Shown in pieces: positions 10,549 to 21,849 of a stretch of DNA of 64,000 nt (positions are counted from its first letter, which is position 1; the number at the start of each line of letters is the position of its first letter). The notes beneath the pieces are model-generated. The model saw only the letters and a program-made list of their open reading frames with translations, ran no database searches and was not told the DNA's origin. This DNA comes from Multifurca ochricompacta. Lineage: Eukaryota > Basidiomycota > Agaricomycetes > Russulales > Russulaceae. Location of the stretch: NCBI GenBank assembly GCA_022496185.1, contig WTXG01000209.1:1-64000 (forward strand), given 5' to 3'. The position numbers were made by a program, and so were the translations under genes.

Positions 10549-10850
10549 CGGTTTTTCTTTTTTTTTATCAAGTTTATTCGCGCTTCAGGGCCATCCCCAA
10601 ATCGCGCGGCTATTACAGGGTACATAGTAACTATTGTAAGGAACAGGGCGGAATGAATGTTGGTAGGACAAATGATGGAAAACCCCAGAGGGGAAAGCGG
10701 TTCAAGTGAGGATGTGGAAAGAGTGAAAGGGAAAAAGGGACAAAAGAGAGAGGAGAGAGGACTGGCAAAGAAATTTCCACCTAAGACCCTCACCCACTCG
10801 GCCTAATCCGGCTCCTGAGGTCGGTCCGACAAAGATGGCCTGGTAAAGGC
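10549..10850 (-). mobile_element. LINE 3' UTR fragment
   Basis: Minus-strand LINE end: poly-T from about 10,551, then the complement of CCTGAAGCGCGAATAAA and the CCGCGCGATTTGG block. It is flanked by ACTGATA at 10,542-10,548 and again at 10,853-10,859. Only 3' untranslated sequence is retained. Confidence 0.75.
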
Positions 10851-10859
10851 CGACTGATA

Positions 10860-11432
10860 GGGTTTTTATTTTTATTTTTTTTTGGAATCGATTTTATTCG
10901 CGCTTCAGGGACTGTGCCCAAATCGCGCGGCTACTACCGGGACATAGTAACTACTAGTGAGAACAGGTGTGGAGTGTTGAAGTTAAATACACCGAGTGAA
11001 AAACCCACAAGGGGAAAGGTCTTCGAGTGAGGGAGTGGAGAAGAGAGTGAAGGTGGAAAGGGAAAGACTGGTAAAGATATTTTTACCCGGAAGACCGCCG
11101 ATGTCGCCTACTCGGCCTAATCCGGCTCGCGAGGTCGCTCCGTTGAAAACGGCCTTGTGAAGGTCCGTGTGTCTTGGATGAACCATAAGCGTGTCCTCGA
11201 CGTAAGGCTTGCGGTGCCACTGGCCCAATCTGGGAGGAATTGCAAGTCCTCACGCCTCGCGGTGTACAAGGGGGACTCCAGCAGGACGTCCTGGAAGGTG
11301 GCCAGAGTGGTGTCATTACAGGTGCACTGGCGAGCGGAGAGTGGTTTGGTGGGGTGGAAGCGCTCCGTGTACTCGGCGATGAAGGCATGGCCCGTAGCAT
11401 GAGGCATGGCCCGTAGCAAAGCCCATGGCCGC
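10860..11432 (-). mobile_element. LINE insertion with intact ORF2 C-terminus
   Basis: Bounded by CGACTGATA at 10,851-10,859 and 11,433-11,441, so it used the same target as the preceding fragment. On the minus strand, 11,419-11,117 encodes about 100 residues: ATGHAFIAEYTERFHPTKP, the QCTCNDTTLATFQDVLLESPLY cysteine region (the final Cys is Ser here) and the family C-terminus RPREPD-stop. This is the zinc-knuckle-like tail downstream of reverse transcriptase in fungal LINEs (family knowledge; a Tad1-like clade is inferred). RT and endonuclease are absent. Confidence 0.8.
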
Positions 11433-11441
11433 CGACTGATA

Positions 11442-11995
11442 CTGGATCCTTCGCGTCACGTGTCGCTCAGAAAGAGAAAGAAGGGAACAAAAATAAAATC
11501 ATGTCGAATCGATGGCCAATCCCGTCTGATGTAAGTGTCGGAAACGGATCAATATGGCCAACTCGGATCAATTGCTAAGTGTGCGGCGAGTTGTGTGATG
11601 TGCAGCAGCACTGGGACTGCGTTTCACCTTCCTGTGAATAACTTGATACATTTTACTGTACAGTTGAAGTGAGTATTTTGTTATCTTATCTTTACCTATG
11701 TAGCTAACGTATACTAGTTATAACTACCATTCTAGGTAGTTTGGATTATCTAACCTCAGGCTGCATTCATTAGTAAGAGCTAGAAAAGCGAGTAGCTCAG
11801 TCTTTGGATGGAATAAAAACGCTATATTGCTAGGTAATACTAAGAAAAGCGAGTAGCTACAAAAATGAATCAGCAAAAGACAATGTAGCTATGAAGAGAA
11901 TGATACTGACGTCAGTCTTGCGAATAGCCCCATATGGTCGATCCCGGGCCGCCATCTCCGGTATCAATATAGCTTGGCTGCGTGCTGTCATCGGA
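11442..11995. mobile_element. Y tail, LTR-G fragment and copia-related LTR remnant
   Basis: 11,442-11,530 is Y-module outer tail. About 11,600-11,768 is an LTR family G fragment in plus orientation (ACAGTTGAAGTGAGTAT through CTAACCTCAGGCTGC). 11,776-11,995 is a copia-related LTR remnant with the CTCAGTCTTTGGATGG and CCGCCATCTCCGGTATC landmarks. No coding capacity. Confidence 0.5.
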
Positions 11996-12349
11996 GTCCA
12001 AATGCTTTGGGCCTACTCACCCCCACCAGCACTGAGCCAGCCACGACCATATCAGGGCGCCTTGCTTTAGTTGCTAGGGTTACTTCCTTAATATGGCGAA
12101 TGGGTAGTCTCTGCAAACAACTCTTCCTCTTTGCTCCCTGCAGGCATGAGACTGGATTTCCCTGCGAAAGCGCATGCTACATCACTGAACTCGTTCAATA
12201 AATGCTGCCCTTGTCGTCCAAATCATCTCTGTTGGTTACTAGCTACCTTGGAACAATCCCTACATACTTTTCAACGGTACCCCCACCCGTAGCTAGACCC
12301 GACGTGAAGACAGTACGGCTGGTGGCTCAATTTCGACAGGGTCTCGTCC
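11996..12349. repeat. Conserved 3' flank of ZF3
   Basis: Same downstream block as in the other zinc-finger units, with small deletions around 12,075 and 12,175. No gene seen. Confidence 0.55.
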
Positions 12350-13285
12350 TCAATTGAAAATATGGTCGTACAGCAGTCCGTGTTTCTCCCTGACATGCTT
12401 TTTGTATATATAACGCCTCCCCTCGGGCCACATGAAATCTGGACACAGGTCACACCGCTTTTTTGGCTTGTGCTTGTCTCTTTTGTGTCGGTTGAGACCC
12501 TGTTGCTGCTCGTAACGGGAACCACATGGGCACTTAAATGGATTCCCAGCAGTTTCGTTCCCCTTTGCGCCTCGATTTTGCGGGAGAGCACCTTTCAAGG
12601 AGGGTGGTGTGGTACAGACTGGGACGGGTTGGACAGGTCGCTGGGTGTCTACGTCGAAGCCGTAGTCGTTGAGGGCCTGTGATGGTGCTTTCAGGACAGG
12701 GAAATCGTTCGGAAGGGACCCTCCAGTCTCTAGAAACATAAATAGCTGCAAACCTGCGTCTGGGACGGGTTGGACAGTTCGTTGGGTGTCTACGTCGAAG
12801 ATGTAGTCGTTGAGAGCTTGTGATGGTGCTTTCAGGACAGGGAAATCGTTCGGAACGAACCCTCCAGTCTCTAGAACCCCGTCTCCGATAGGGGTCTGAT
12901 TTTTCTATCAGCACCAGTAAGTTCCGTACCAACTTGGAAATTTTTATATCTTGACGTACCTCGTAGAGCTCGAAAAGCTCTATGGAGGGCAGATAATATT
13001 GGGGGTCAGAAATCCCAAAATCTCTGAATTCCAACAGTGATCTCTTCTGCATGGGTTCTTCGACAGGTATATTGTCCTCTGCGGTAGATGTGCGTTGATT
13101 GTCTATGGTCGCCTGTAGCAAGTGATTTTATTCGTACGTCCTACTCTCGAATTAGTAGGAAATTGAACTTACTTGAACAGGGTTCATATTAAGGATGTCA
13201 ATGGAAAGCGGATACCGGAAATAATTACGGGTTTCGTTTCTGGAGCCGCAATCTGGGAGGTTAGGGAGTGGTGAAGTGTGTTCAT
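12350..13285 (-). pseudogene. ZF3: zinc-finger paralogue with frameshifted exon 1 and altered finger 1
   Basis: Exon 3 12,895-12,350 and exon 2 13,112-12,960 are open and in phase, but exon 1 (13,285-13,173) is 113 nt instead of 108: a 5-nt insertion in the ETRKYF region shifts the frame into an early stop at 13,184. Translation could still begin at the in-frame MNPVQ just before intron 1. Finger 1 reads C-P-C instead of C-x2-C (one residue lost), so zinc binding by that finger is doubtful; finger 2 is intact. Two copies of the internal repeat are present. Confidence 0.7.
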
Positions 13286-13825
13286 CCTGGGACACATTCC
13301 AGCATCACAACTTATAGAGCTTCTGACGGTGCCTACCTCCCTCGAGGTTGGATCGGCTGCCATTTTTGCCTTTATGTTCTCGTTGTGGGTACGGAACAAG
13401 CATTAGGGTTTTTCTGCAATAGGAAACTGCGAACGCTAGTGCATTCAGATGTACAGTTCAATCAAAGTAGCGTAAGAGGCACCCTTAGGTCAGCATGGAA
13501 GGGCGTCCCACCAGTATGCTTGACGTGCGTGGATCAACGAGGATAACATGTCTAGACTTTTGTTATTTTTTCCTGTTATGCAACCAACCAGCAGCATGAT
13601 GAGTCCGCACATAAGGTATTGGCTAAGATACAATCCTTCATAGCCTTATTGCGCTCAACAGTGCGTCCAACTGCCATTAACCCGTACTGATGCTATTAAG
13701 CGAACGGAAATCTCCGTTTCATTTCAGCGGCACAAATCAGCGAGGACCCTGTGTTTATCCTTCTGATGCCCTAAGGGAGCGGCATGGGATATGCCACGTT
13801 TTCGAAGAATGCTGAGGCAGGTAGC
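13286..13825. repeat. 5' spacer of ZF3 unit, running into LINE 5' region
   Basis: Shared upstream block, including a segment around 13,545-13,640 (GTCTAGACTTTTGTTATT, GCAGCATGATGAGTCCGCAC) found otherwise only at 27,718-27,800. It ends in a shortened Y-module left edge (GAGGCAGGTAGCACTAAAGC) that abuts LINE sequence at about 13,825. No gene. Confidence 0.55.
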
Positions 13826-16062
13826 ACTAAAGCATGTGTTAAAAGTACACATCCTTCTTTTCCTCTAACCACCATCATCAAGCTTGAGCCTTGCTCGCTT
13901 TGCTGGTTGTTTAGCCTAGAGACTAAGAAATACACTGTTTTCCTATGCCCATGGCACACCCTCACCCTCAGTATAACTGAGAGATTGCTGTTGCTGACGG
14001 TGCCACCTCCCAAGAACTCACAATCCTCGGTCACCCTGACCTCCAGGGTGGCCCCCAAGACACCATTCCCGTCTCCTCCGCATCCTCTGGCGACTCTGTC
14101 GTCCTCCTCCCCGCTCCTAGGACTCTCCAGGTTTCCCTTCCCTCACCCTACCAAATTCCCCCTGCTGCTGGTGGCCCCGAGCTCGCCCACCACGTACCCA
14201 ACCCACTTGGGGTGCCACCCGATATCCCCCCCTTCGACTCCCACTGCATACTTAACAATCCCATGGTCTTCGACCCCCTCGACACTTGGGACCTTCCTGC
14301 GCATCTCGACGAGGCTCATGTCTTCGAGTCCCAGAACAACCTCGCGGCCCCAAGGCAAGCCGCAACAAACCTCAGCGAGCCCCTTGCGGTCCACTTGCTC
14401 TATTACTGGTCCACGGACCTCAACACGCTTGACGACTCCGACCTAGGGTTCGATAGCGACTAAGCCACCCGCGCTGCACTCATGGTAGCAGCTATGCTCG
14501 ACTGTGGGGCCCATCAACCCACAGAATCCCACATCTCCCGGTCTGGCCTGGCGTCCTTGCTGCGCTGCTCCGGGGCACTCTCCGTTCCCCCCATATCCAC
14601 ACTCTCACTGGAGAATCTGAAACGCCGTTCATAGACGCTGTCTCGATCAGCCGCTCCCTCCCCGTCCCCACCACCCCTACCAAGCACATCTTCATGATGG
14701 CTCAAGAACTCGTGGGGCATTTTGCCCCGGCTAACACCTCATCCAGGACGGAACATTTCGATACCCTCCTGGCTGCCGCACGACCTGAGGTCGAGGCCTT
14801 GGCCTCAGCCCAGGTTCGCTGCGAGCTCGAAGACGCCGGGTACCGCCGGCTTTGCCTCAAAGCCGCCCGGGTGCAACTCCGGGAAGAGGCTGAGCGTTAA
14901 GCCCTGGCAGGCCGCGACCGTCTCATCAAGGAAACTCGGCAATCCATCCGCAATGAAATGTCGTGTGACCTCACCACCTGGAGGATTACCTACCAGGAGG
15001 GGAGGTATCAGAGGATGGAAGAAGAGATAGAGGCTGTTATCCGGGTAAGCCTCCCTTCCCAGTCCTCCGCTGACTTGGAGCACACGTCGCGCAAATCCAA
15101 GAAGTCCAAGACTTCTGGTGGCCCGTCCCAGGCTCTTCGGGACCCCACCCCCACTCCCTCACACCGGGGCTCCCGTGCCCCCTCCCGCATCCTCGCGTCG
15201 CCTCCATGGCTCCCTCCACTTCTGGACAGTAGGACATGGCCAATCGCTCCCCCTCCCCACCACTCCGCGCTCGCAAGAGCAGCATCCTGGATGGCTCCTG
15301 CGCACTCTGTGACCCCGCCAACTCCGGCACGGATTCGTGTATTCACAAACCCGAAGTTGAGATGGTCGACGCGGACCCCCTGCCCTTACGGGAGTCCACC
15401 CAACTATTATACCTTACAGAACCTCAAGAGGACGCCCTCCTCTTCCTCCCCTCCTCTACCCCTGCGCCCCATCAGCGCAACCTACCTCCCCCTCCCACCC
15501 CGACGACACCGGACGTGCTGGAGGTCATCTTAAATAAGTTGACTGACCGGATCGCCGTCCTGGAGGCCAAGGTATGTAACCCTGCCTCCCGCTCTGCTGA
15601 CCTACAGGTCTCCTCGGCACGCTTGGTCGCCCGCATGCCGGACCCTGCCCCTCCACCCCCTCCCCCCACACGCGGCCCTCTGACTGCCCCCGCGGCCCCT
15701 GCGCAGCCCGCGCTCGCCATCTCTGTGGTCACCTCACAGAACCATGGCGCAGCAGCTCAAGGCTCTGACATTTGTGCAGGCCGCGACCAAGGCCCAGGGC
15801 CACATCATGGTGGGCAAACCTGCCCCCGGTGCCCCTAAACCCTCTACCTTGCTCACCCATGCCCCGCAGCGCGCTAACATGACGGAGATGTTGATCGTCC
15901 TCCCTGCCCTTCTAGCAGGCACCCTTTCCTGCCGCATGGTGCCTGTCCCGGAGCTCACCCTCCAGGCCCGGCAAGTCATCCAGTGTGTTGCCCCCAGTGT
16001 GTTTCCTCCTCCGCCCCTGCTTTACTAGGGGGCTGCTGGTCTATTGGACCCAACCGCAGTGA
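13826..16062 (+). pseudogene. LINE 5' region: degraded first ORF (gag-like)
   Basis: A C-rich reading region begins near ATGCCCATGGCACACCCTCA (about 13,945), is stopped after ten codons, then continues through DIPPFDSH, DTWDLPAHLDEA and LYYWSTDLNTLDDSDLGFDSD to a stop at 14,461, and resumes through AQELVGHFAP, ALRQ-like coiled segments, basic SRKSKKSKTSG and proline-rich blocks to AQQLKALTFVQAATKAQGH (about 15,744) and LLGGCWSIGPN at 16,020-16,060. The order (acidic N-part, basic/proline-rich middle, ALTFVQAA region, then in the sister copy GNFILTFTGDVPPG) resembles the first ORF of fungal LINEs; this assignment is by pattern only. It is broken by several stops and frameshifts, and truncated at 16,062 by the Y-B junction. 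Confidence 0.6.
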
Positions 16063-16755
16063 GGGCGTCAGCGTTTTCTGCTGCGCCAGCGTTGGTCACT
16101 TCTCCACGGCGCAACGCGTTCATGAACTCGCGCACGCGTGCGTTTTCTTCGCCATCGCCCTCCTCATTTTCACTATCGCTATCACCACCCACCAACCGGT
16201 CACCTTCGAGCCGACCTGTGCGCACCGCGCGGCGTGGTGTGCCGCTCGAGTTCGGCAGCAGGGAGGACCCGAATGAGAGAGAGGTGGACTGAGGAGTAGA
16301 CGAAACTACTAGCGTGCCGTAGGCTTGAGCGAGTCGCTCAGACTTAAACTCGGATTGGAAAGGTTTGGGTCGAGGCCCTGCGGTAAGCGCCTCCGTTTAG
16401 CTTGTATGCCAAGAGGGACAAGAGAAAGAGAAAATGAAGTGTGACACTTGCCTCTTGTTCCCATTCGTCGTCTTCGCCGGCAAGTTTATGGGTATGTCCA
16501 GACATGGAGCGGGCAGCGTCAGCACCGATGGTATTGCGCTTCTCAAAGTAAGCGAGAGCGATCTCTCGCTGGTGCTGCAGTGTGTCGATGTCAAATTCAT
16601 ATTCTGACACGTGGTCACCTGGAGTCTCGTCCTTTTCCTCGTCCTCATCGTCGTGCTCGCCGTCATCATCACTTCGGGAGTATTTGGGTTCAATATCGTA
16701 TTCTATTGGGACGGGAGAGGAAGCGTTCGATCTGGTCCCCCTTCTGTCTTTCCCC
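16063..16755 (-). pseudogene. Acidic-protein gene, copy B (3'-truncated)
   Basis: Minus-strand exon 16,755-16,448 encodes an acidic low-complexity region (SRSDDDGEHDDEDEEKDE), then SEYEFDIDTLQHQREIALAYFEKRNTI and LAGEDDEWEQE. A GT-AG intron (16,447-16,378, donor GTGTCA) is followed by an exon with PKPFQSEFKSERLAQAYG, a serine-rich stretch and ENARVREFMNALRRGEVTN. The coding region is cut off at 16,063 by the LINE junction, losing the C-terminus seen in copy Y7. Upstream, an ATTAG acceptor-like site and no ATG suggest the first exon is also missing. I do not recognise the family; the composition suggests a disordered, acidic, perhaps nuclear protein. Confidence 0.55.
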
Positions 16756-16797
16756 CTCCTAATCACAGACGACAGGGCATGGCCTTTTTAATCGCTG

Positions 16798-18540
16798 ATG
16801 ACCTATTATGGGGTAGTCTTACTTATGTCTGGCTACCAAGCTGACGAGGAGTCCATCCTCAAACAATATAAAGCTATCGTCGATAAGTAAGTGTCATGCA
16901 TTTCTCTTCCCATGTCTCTCTGGACCTTGCTCAAATTCAACTTGCGCCCAGGCTCGAAACCAAATATCCTACCGGGACTCTGTGGACCTTGAATCGGGTA
17001 TGTGCCCACTCTCATTCAATTGTCGCAATTACCAAATCCGTGGTTTTGATTCTTACCCTTTCCACAGGTAAAGATTCTCCGTATGTCCGGTGACCCCGAG
17101 GGCGCCATGGCCACTCTCCAAGCTGGCCTTGCGCCGGATCGAACAAGCGTCTTTCTCCAAGCTGATGCGCTCCTCGCCTTTGAGCTCGCATGGGTCTTCC
17201 TGGCTCAACGCCGTTACGTGGATGCCGCAAAGATGTTTTTGCATATGACTGAGATCAACACATGGTCCCATGCTACATACTACTTTATTGCGGCGGGATG
17301 CCATTGGTCACTCGGCAACCTTGATCAGGCGCAACAGTTACTCGAAGCGACCCCGGCTCAGATCGACAAGCGTAAGATAGGAAACAAAGATTTACCTACC
17401 GAGGTATTCATTAAGAAGAAGCGTGCGTAATGGTCTGCATTTTACGTATGGCTGAAATGGGCTGACTTTATATGTACAATCTTCTTGAAGTGGCCTTCTG
17501 GAAGGCGAAGCACGTGAGACGCACGGGTTCAGAGAAGAGCTGGGTGGAATCCATCTCGATCAGTCCTGCTGAAGGCACATCTCTTGCCCCCCTTTCTCTG
17601 ATTGCCATTCATGTTACAATATACCAATACAGAGATGGCCATCTTCTGGAACACCCACGGGCGTATCACGTCTGTCGTTGCACAAGCACACATTGGGGAA
17701 CTACTTGGCATCTCACCACCAGTCACGCTTCCGACATACTTGACACCTGCTTCTTCTTTAGCTACCACCACCATCACCACCACCACCACGACTACTACCA
17801 CAGCCGCAACCATGTCCCCAGATGAGCCAGCACCGACTGACACCACAATCACTCGCGCGCCGCTTGACACGCCAGACGAGCTCGCTCTGCGGGCACTACT
17901 TCTGGGGATCATGCACCGGGCGGTGGGGCATCCCGCTGAAGCACGCGGATTCCTACGTGATGCGCACGCGCGACACGCGAAGATCCCAAGTACGGGAAGC
18001 ACCTGGATCGGCGGCGTGGCTCTCTTCGAGTTGGCCGTTCTTGAATTACGCGAGGCTCAGCGATCAGATTATGAGGATGAGGCAGAGGCAGAGGCGGAGA
18101 AAGATACGAATAGCCCAAGCGTGAGTTCGGGATCAAGCGAGGAGGGAAGTGGAGATGCGGTGGGTGTTGGGGTTGGAGTTGGAGAAGATGGGAAGGTGAG
18201 CGTATATGGTGCCAACGGTCATGCTGCTACTGGTGTTGGAAGTATAATCGGAGGGAGGAAGGTGATGGGAATTGCGGAAACCGAATTACGCATACGCGTG
18301 AACGCTCTCGCGCTCGGTGAGAAGGCAGCGGCGACGGCGAGGGTGACGGTGACGGTGACGGCGGCTCAACGAGAGCGATGGGTGAAGGTGCTCAAGGAGG
18401 CCGGATCATTACTCGATTCGGCCGTGAACCTTTCGGGGAGCGAGGTGGATTTGAGTTCTCGGTTAGAGAGTCGGATCGCGATGTTGCGTGATGAGATTGG
18501 GCTCAAGCGCGAGTTGCTCGGTATTGGGGCCGGGAGATGA
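16798..18540 (+). CDS. IML2: IML2/TTC39-like protein, copy B, open through five exons (5'-incomplete)
   Basis: Exons 16,798-16,886, 16,952-16,997, 17,068-17,422, 17,491-17,574 and 17,633-18,540 join in frame to 493 residues. Landmarks in order: [43 protein letters not shown], a TPR-like region with [20 protein letters not shown] and [64 protein letters not shown] and [14 protein letters not shown]. Introns: GTAAGT...CAG, GTATGT...CAG, GTGCGT...AAG, and a GC-AG intron at 17,575-17,632. Family members normally have some 200 more N-terminal residues; none is found upstream, where the minus-strand gene begins. It is therefore a truncated copy, although every splice and frame is preserved. The ACC-encoded threonine run is one codon shorter than in A and C. 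Confidence 0.8.
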
Positions 18541-19245
18541 AAAAGAGTTTGGGGGTGACAATGCCAAATTTTTTCTTTTTCTTTTTCCGTTTACTTTTTT
18601 TTGGTACCGCAAGCAAAGCTTTCGCGCTTTCTATTTTTTTAAATTTTATTTGCTTGCTATTGGTAGGGTAGAGTAAGTATTGGAAACAAAGTAAAGTTGG
18701 GAAATAATAGTGAGGTATGGCATAGTGCATTCCGTAGTATGGGCCCGAAGGGGTTCTACCGTCGCATGCGATCTGCTTACAACAATTCAGCATTGATACG
18801 TATAACTATAACTATAAGAAGAACAAGGTGATAGTGATATTTCGTTTCGAATGTGGCATCCAGGTCGTCAGGCAAAAGCAAAAAAACTCCAACCGGCGTG
18901 ACCCCGGGAAACTGGGAAATATCTCGATTCCTTGAACCTGGACTTTGACTTTTTTTTTTGTTCGTCTTGAATCCCTCAATGCTCCCTTTCATACCTCCTG
19001 GGGTGTTCGAATGCAAAGCAAAGAAAAAGAAAAAGAGCCGACAAAAAGGTTTCTAATGGCCATGCCAGTGTACCCATAATAAGTCCCGCTGGGGGGGGGG
19101 CTTTTTTTTCGTTTTTCAGTGTTCAGTTCCAGGTTTTTCCCCCGTTTCTTCGTAAACCATGCCTCATGATTCATGCCCCATGATTCGTGCCTCATGTTTT
19201 GATATATGACAGAAAGCAAATATCGACTGATACGGTTAGCACTGT
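18541..19245. repeat. Right-hand tail of Y-B
   Basis: The same tail as after copy A, with a T-rich run, GACCCCGGGAAACTGGG and a final ATATCGACTGATACGG, then TGGATCCTTCGCGTTACG. A CATGATTCATGCC-type triplication at 19,158-19,200 is particular to this copy. No gene. Confidence 0.6.
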
Positions 19246-19289
19246 ACTTGGATCCTTCGCGTTACGTGTCGCTCAGACGGCGGAGAAAG

Positions 19290-19465
19290 AAGATATTTTT
19301 TTATTTTTTTATTTATTTTAAAAATCGAGTTTATTCACACTTCAGGGCCTTGCCCAAATCGCGCGGGCACGTGTTGGAACGTCGCGAGAGAGGAGTTATC
19401 ACACTGGCGAGCAGAGAGTGGTTTGGTAGGTGGAAGCGCTCAGTGTATTCAGCAATGAATGCATG
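19290..19465 (-). mobile_element. LINE 3' fragment (minus) abutting an inverted LINE
   Basis: T-rich tail then the complement of the GAAGTGTGAATAAA variant of the LINE 3' signature, jumping directly to the C-terminal coding region (complement of ECFHLPNH and neighbouring residues) with the 3' UTR interior deleted. It abuts a LINE fragment of opposite orientation at about 19,466. Confidence 0.65.
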
Positions 19466-19908
19466 ATCTGGAAGTGGTAAGCTGCCCGTGCCTCCATCCA
19501 TCGCGCAGTCATCCCTTCTTTCTCCACTCCACCCCCGCTACCTTCTCTCATATCCTCCTGGAGTGTCCCCTCTACGCAGCCCGGCGAGAAGACCTCCAGT
19601 TCCTCCCTAGCTGCGCACTGGATCCCCCCCAGTGGCCCCTTCTCTTCAATTCCAGGCCCTTCGTCAAGGACTTGCTAACCTTTATCCAAGATACATGAGC
19701 CTTCATAAGGTCTCGAGAGCCGGCCTAGTAGGTGACATCGGAGGTCTTAGGTAAAAATCTCTTTACCACTCTCTCCACTCTCTCTATCTTTTCGTCCCTT
19801 CTAACCTACTTCACCTCCACACCCTCGCTTGAACCGACCTCCCCTCAGGGGATTTGGGCAAGGCTCTGAAGCGCGAATAAAATCGATTTCAAAAAACAAA
19901 ATTAAAAA
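19466..19908 (+). mobile_element. LINE ORF2 C-terminal fragment (plus)
   Basis: Encodes FSHILLECPLYAARREDLQFLP and FVKDLLTFIQDT before a stop near 19,697, then the 3' UTR with GATTTGGGCAAGGCTCTGAAGCGCGAATAAA and a short impure A-tail at 19,890-19,908. The upstream cysteine residues are missing, so this is a decayed fragment. Confidence 0.7.
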
Positions 19909-19967
19909 ATGGACGGAAAAAATCACATGTCAAAATAGTTCTCTTATTGGTGGCCAATCCTGTCCGA

Positions 19968-20172
19968 TGTAAGAGCTAGAAAGCGAGTAGCTACAACAAT
20001 GGATCAGCAAAAGACAATGTAGCCATGAAGTGAACGATACTGACCTCAGTCTTTGGAATAGAAAGACTGAGGATACTAACTTACGTGCGTAGAATGGCCT
20101 CGATGTGGTCGATCCCGGGCCGCCATCTCCGGTATTAATATGGCTGCGTGCTGTGGCTGTATTCTAACAACA
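19968..20172 (-). mobile_element. Solo copia-related LTR, best-preserved remnant
   Basis: 205 bp from TGTAAGAGCTAG to CTAACAACA, TG...CA bounded. It retains the perfect hairpin CTCAGTCTTTGGAATAGAAAGACTGAG (17 to 20 nt arms and loop) found twice in the complete copia LTRs, plus the CCGCCATCTCCGGTAT and GGCTGCGTGCTGTGGC blocks. The flanks TCCGA and TCATG do not match, so no target duplication is evident. Confidence 0.65.
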
Positions 20173-20540
20173 TCATGCTTTACGCCTACTCACCCCCCCC
20201 CAGCACTGAGCCAGCAACGACCATATCAGGGTACCTTGCTTTAGTTGCTACGTGTATTACTTGCGTTACTCCCTTATTATGGCGAATGAGTAGTCTCTGC
20301 AAGCAACTCTTCCTCCATGCTCCCTCCATGCATGAGACTGGATTTCCCTGTGAAAGCGCATGGCCTACATCTCTCAGTGAATTCGTGCAATAATCCCGCC
20401 CTTGTTGTCCAAATTATCTCTGTTGGTTACTAGCTACTTTGGGACAAACCCTACATACCTTTCAATGGTACCCCCACCCGTAGCTGGACCCGACGTGAAG
20501 AAAGTACGGCTGGTGGCCCAATTTGGACAGGGTCTCGTCC
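20173..20540. repeat. Conserved 3' flank of ZF4
   Basis: Downstream block of the zinc-finger unit, nearly identical to the one downstream of ZF2. No gene. Confidence 0.55.
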
Positions 20541-21453
20541 TCACTTGAAAATAAGGTGGTACAGCGGTCCGTGTTTCTCCCTGACATGATCTTTATACAT
20601 ATAACGCCTCCCCTCGGGCCACATGAAATCTGGACACAGGTCACACCGCTTTTTTGCTTTGTGCTTGTCTCTCTTGTGTCGGTTGAGACCCTGCTTCTGC
20701 TTGTAACGGGAACCACATGATGAGCACTTAAATAGGTTCCCAGCAGTTTCGTTCCTCTTTGCGCCTCGATTCTGCGGGAGAGCACCTTTCAGGGAGGGCG
20801 GTGTGGTACTGACTAGGACCGGTTGGGCAGGTCGCTGGGTGTTGACTGTGAAGTAGTAGTCGTTGGGGGCCTGTGATGGTGCATTCGGGACAGGGAAACG
20901 GTCCAGAAGGATGTCTTCAGTCTCTGGAACCACGAATGGCTGCAAACGTGCGTCTGGGACGGGTTGGACAGTTCGCTGGGTGTCGACTGTGAAGTAGTAG
21001 TCGTTAAGGGCCTGTGATGGTACATTCGGGACAGGGAAACCGTCCGGAAGGAAGCCTCCAGTCTCTAGAATCATGAGTGGCGGCAAAAGTGCGACTCCGA
21101 TAGAGGTCGGATTCTTCGATGAGCACCAGTAAGTTCCGTAGCAACTTGGAAAAAAGTAAATTTTGACGTACCTCGTAGCGCTCGAAAAGCTCTGCTGGGT
21201 CAGAAATCCCAAAATCTCTGAATTCCAACAGTGGTATCTCCTGCATGGGTTCTTCGACAGGTATATCATACTCTGCGGTAGATGTACGTTGGTTATCTAT
21301 GGTCGCCTGCAGCAAGTGATTTTATTCGTACGTCCTACTCTCGAGTTAGTAGGAAATTGAACTCACTTGAACAGGGTTCATATTAAGGATGTCAATGGAA
21401 AGCGTTTCTGGAGCCGCTATCTGGGAATTTAGGGAGTGGTGAAGTGTGTTCAT
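20541..21453 (-). CDS. ZF4: two-finger C2H2 zinc-finger protein (sister of ZF2)
   Basis: Model: exon 1 21,453-21,367, exon 2 21,306-21,172, exon 3 21,113-20,541, exactly the ZF2 exon lengths (87, 135, 573 nt) offset by 12,517 nt, 264 residues. It shares the exon-1 deletion and the unusual intron-2 acceptor of ZF2. A few substitutions differ, including VPETEDILLDRF for VPETEDILPDRF and NLFKC for PIKC before finger 1, so the two copies have begun to diverge without any frame break. Confidence 0.75.
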
Positions 21454-21849
21454 CCTGGGACACATTCCAGCATCACAACTTATAGCTTCTGACGGTGCCT
21501 ACCTCCCTCGAGGTTGGATGGGGTGCCATTGGCGCCTTTATGTCCTCGTTGTGAGTACGGAACAAGAGTTCGGGTTTTTCTGCAATAGGAAACTGCGAAT
21601 GTAGACCTACAGTCCTCTTTTAATCAAAGTAGCGTGAGGGACCCTTAGGTCGGCAGGTAAAGGGCATAGATCGTTAGAGGGTACACGCCATGCTTGATGC
21701 GCGTGGATCAACGTGGGGTAAAAGTGCCAGTCATAAGTAGTATCTATAAGATACAATCCTTCTTAGTCTTATGCACTCTTTATAGATTTAAGGCACTTTT
21801 CTATGTGTTTTCCCAAAATGGATTAAAAGATATCCGCGAATGGAAATCT
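21454..21849. repeat. 5' spacer of ZF4 unit, left part, ending in MULE target duplication
   Basis: Matches the ZF2 spacer up to the sequence CGCGAATGGAAATCT, whose last nine bases (21,841-21,849) are one copy of the target-site duplication of the adjacent element. The remainder of the spacer resumes at 23,570. Confidence 0.65.

Noticed and set aside
16378..16450. GC-AG intron in the minus-strand acidic gene (donor GAG|GCAAGT)
   Set aside because: The consensus looks attractive but gives the wrong phase; a GT donor five bases further on joins the exons in frame.
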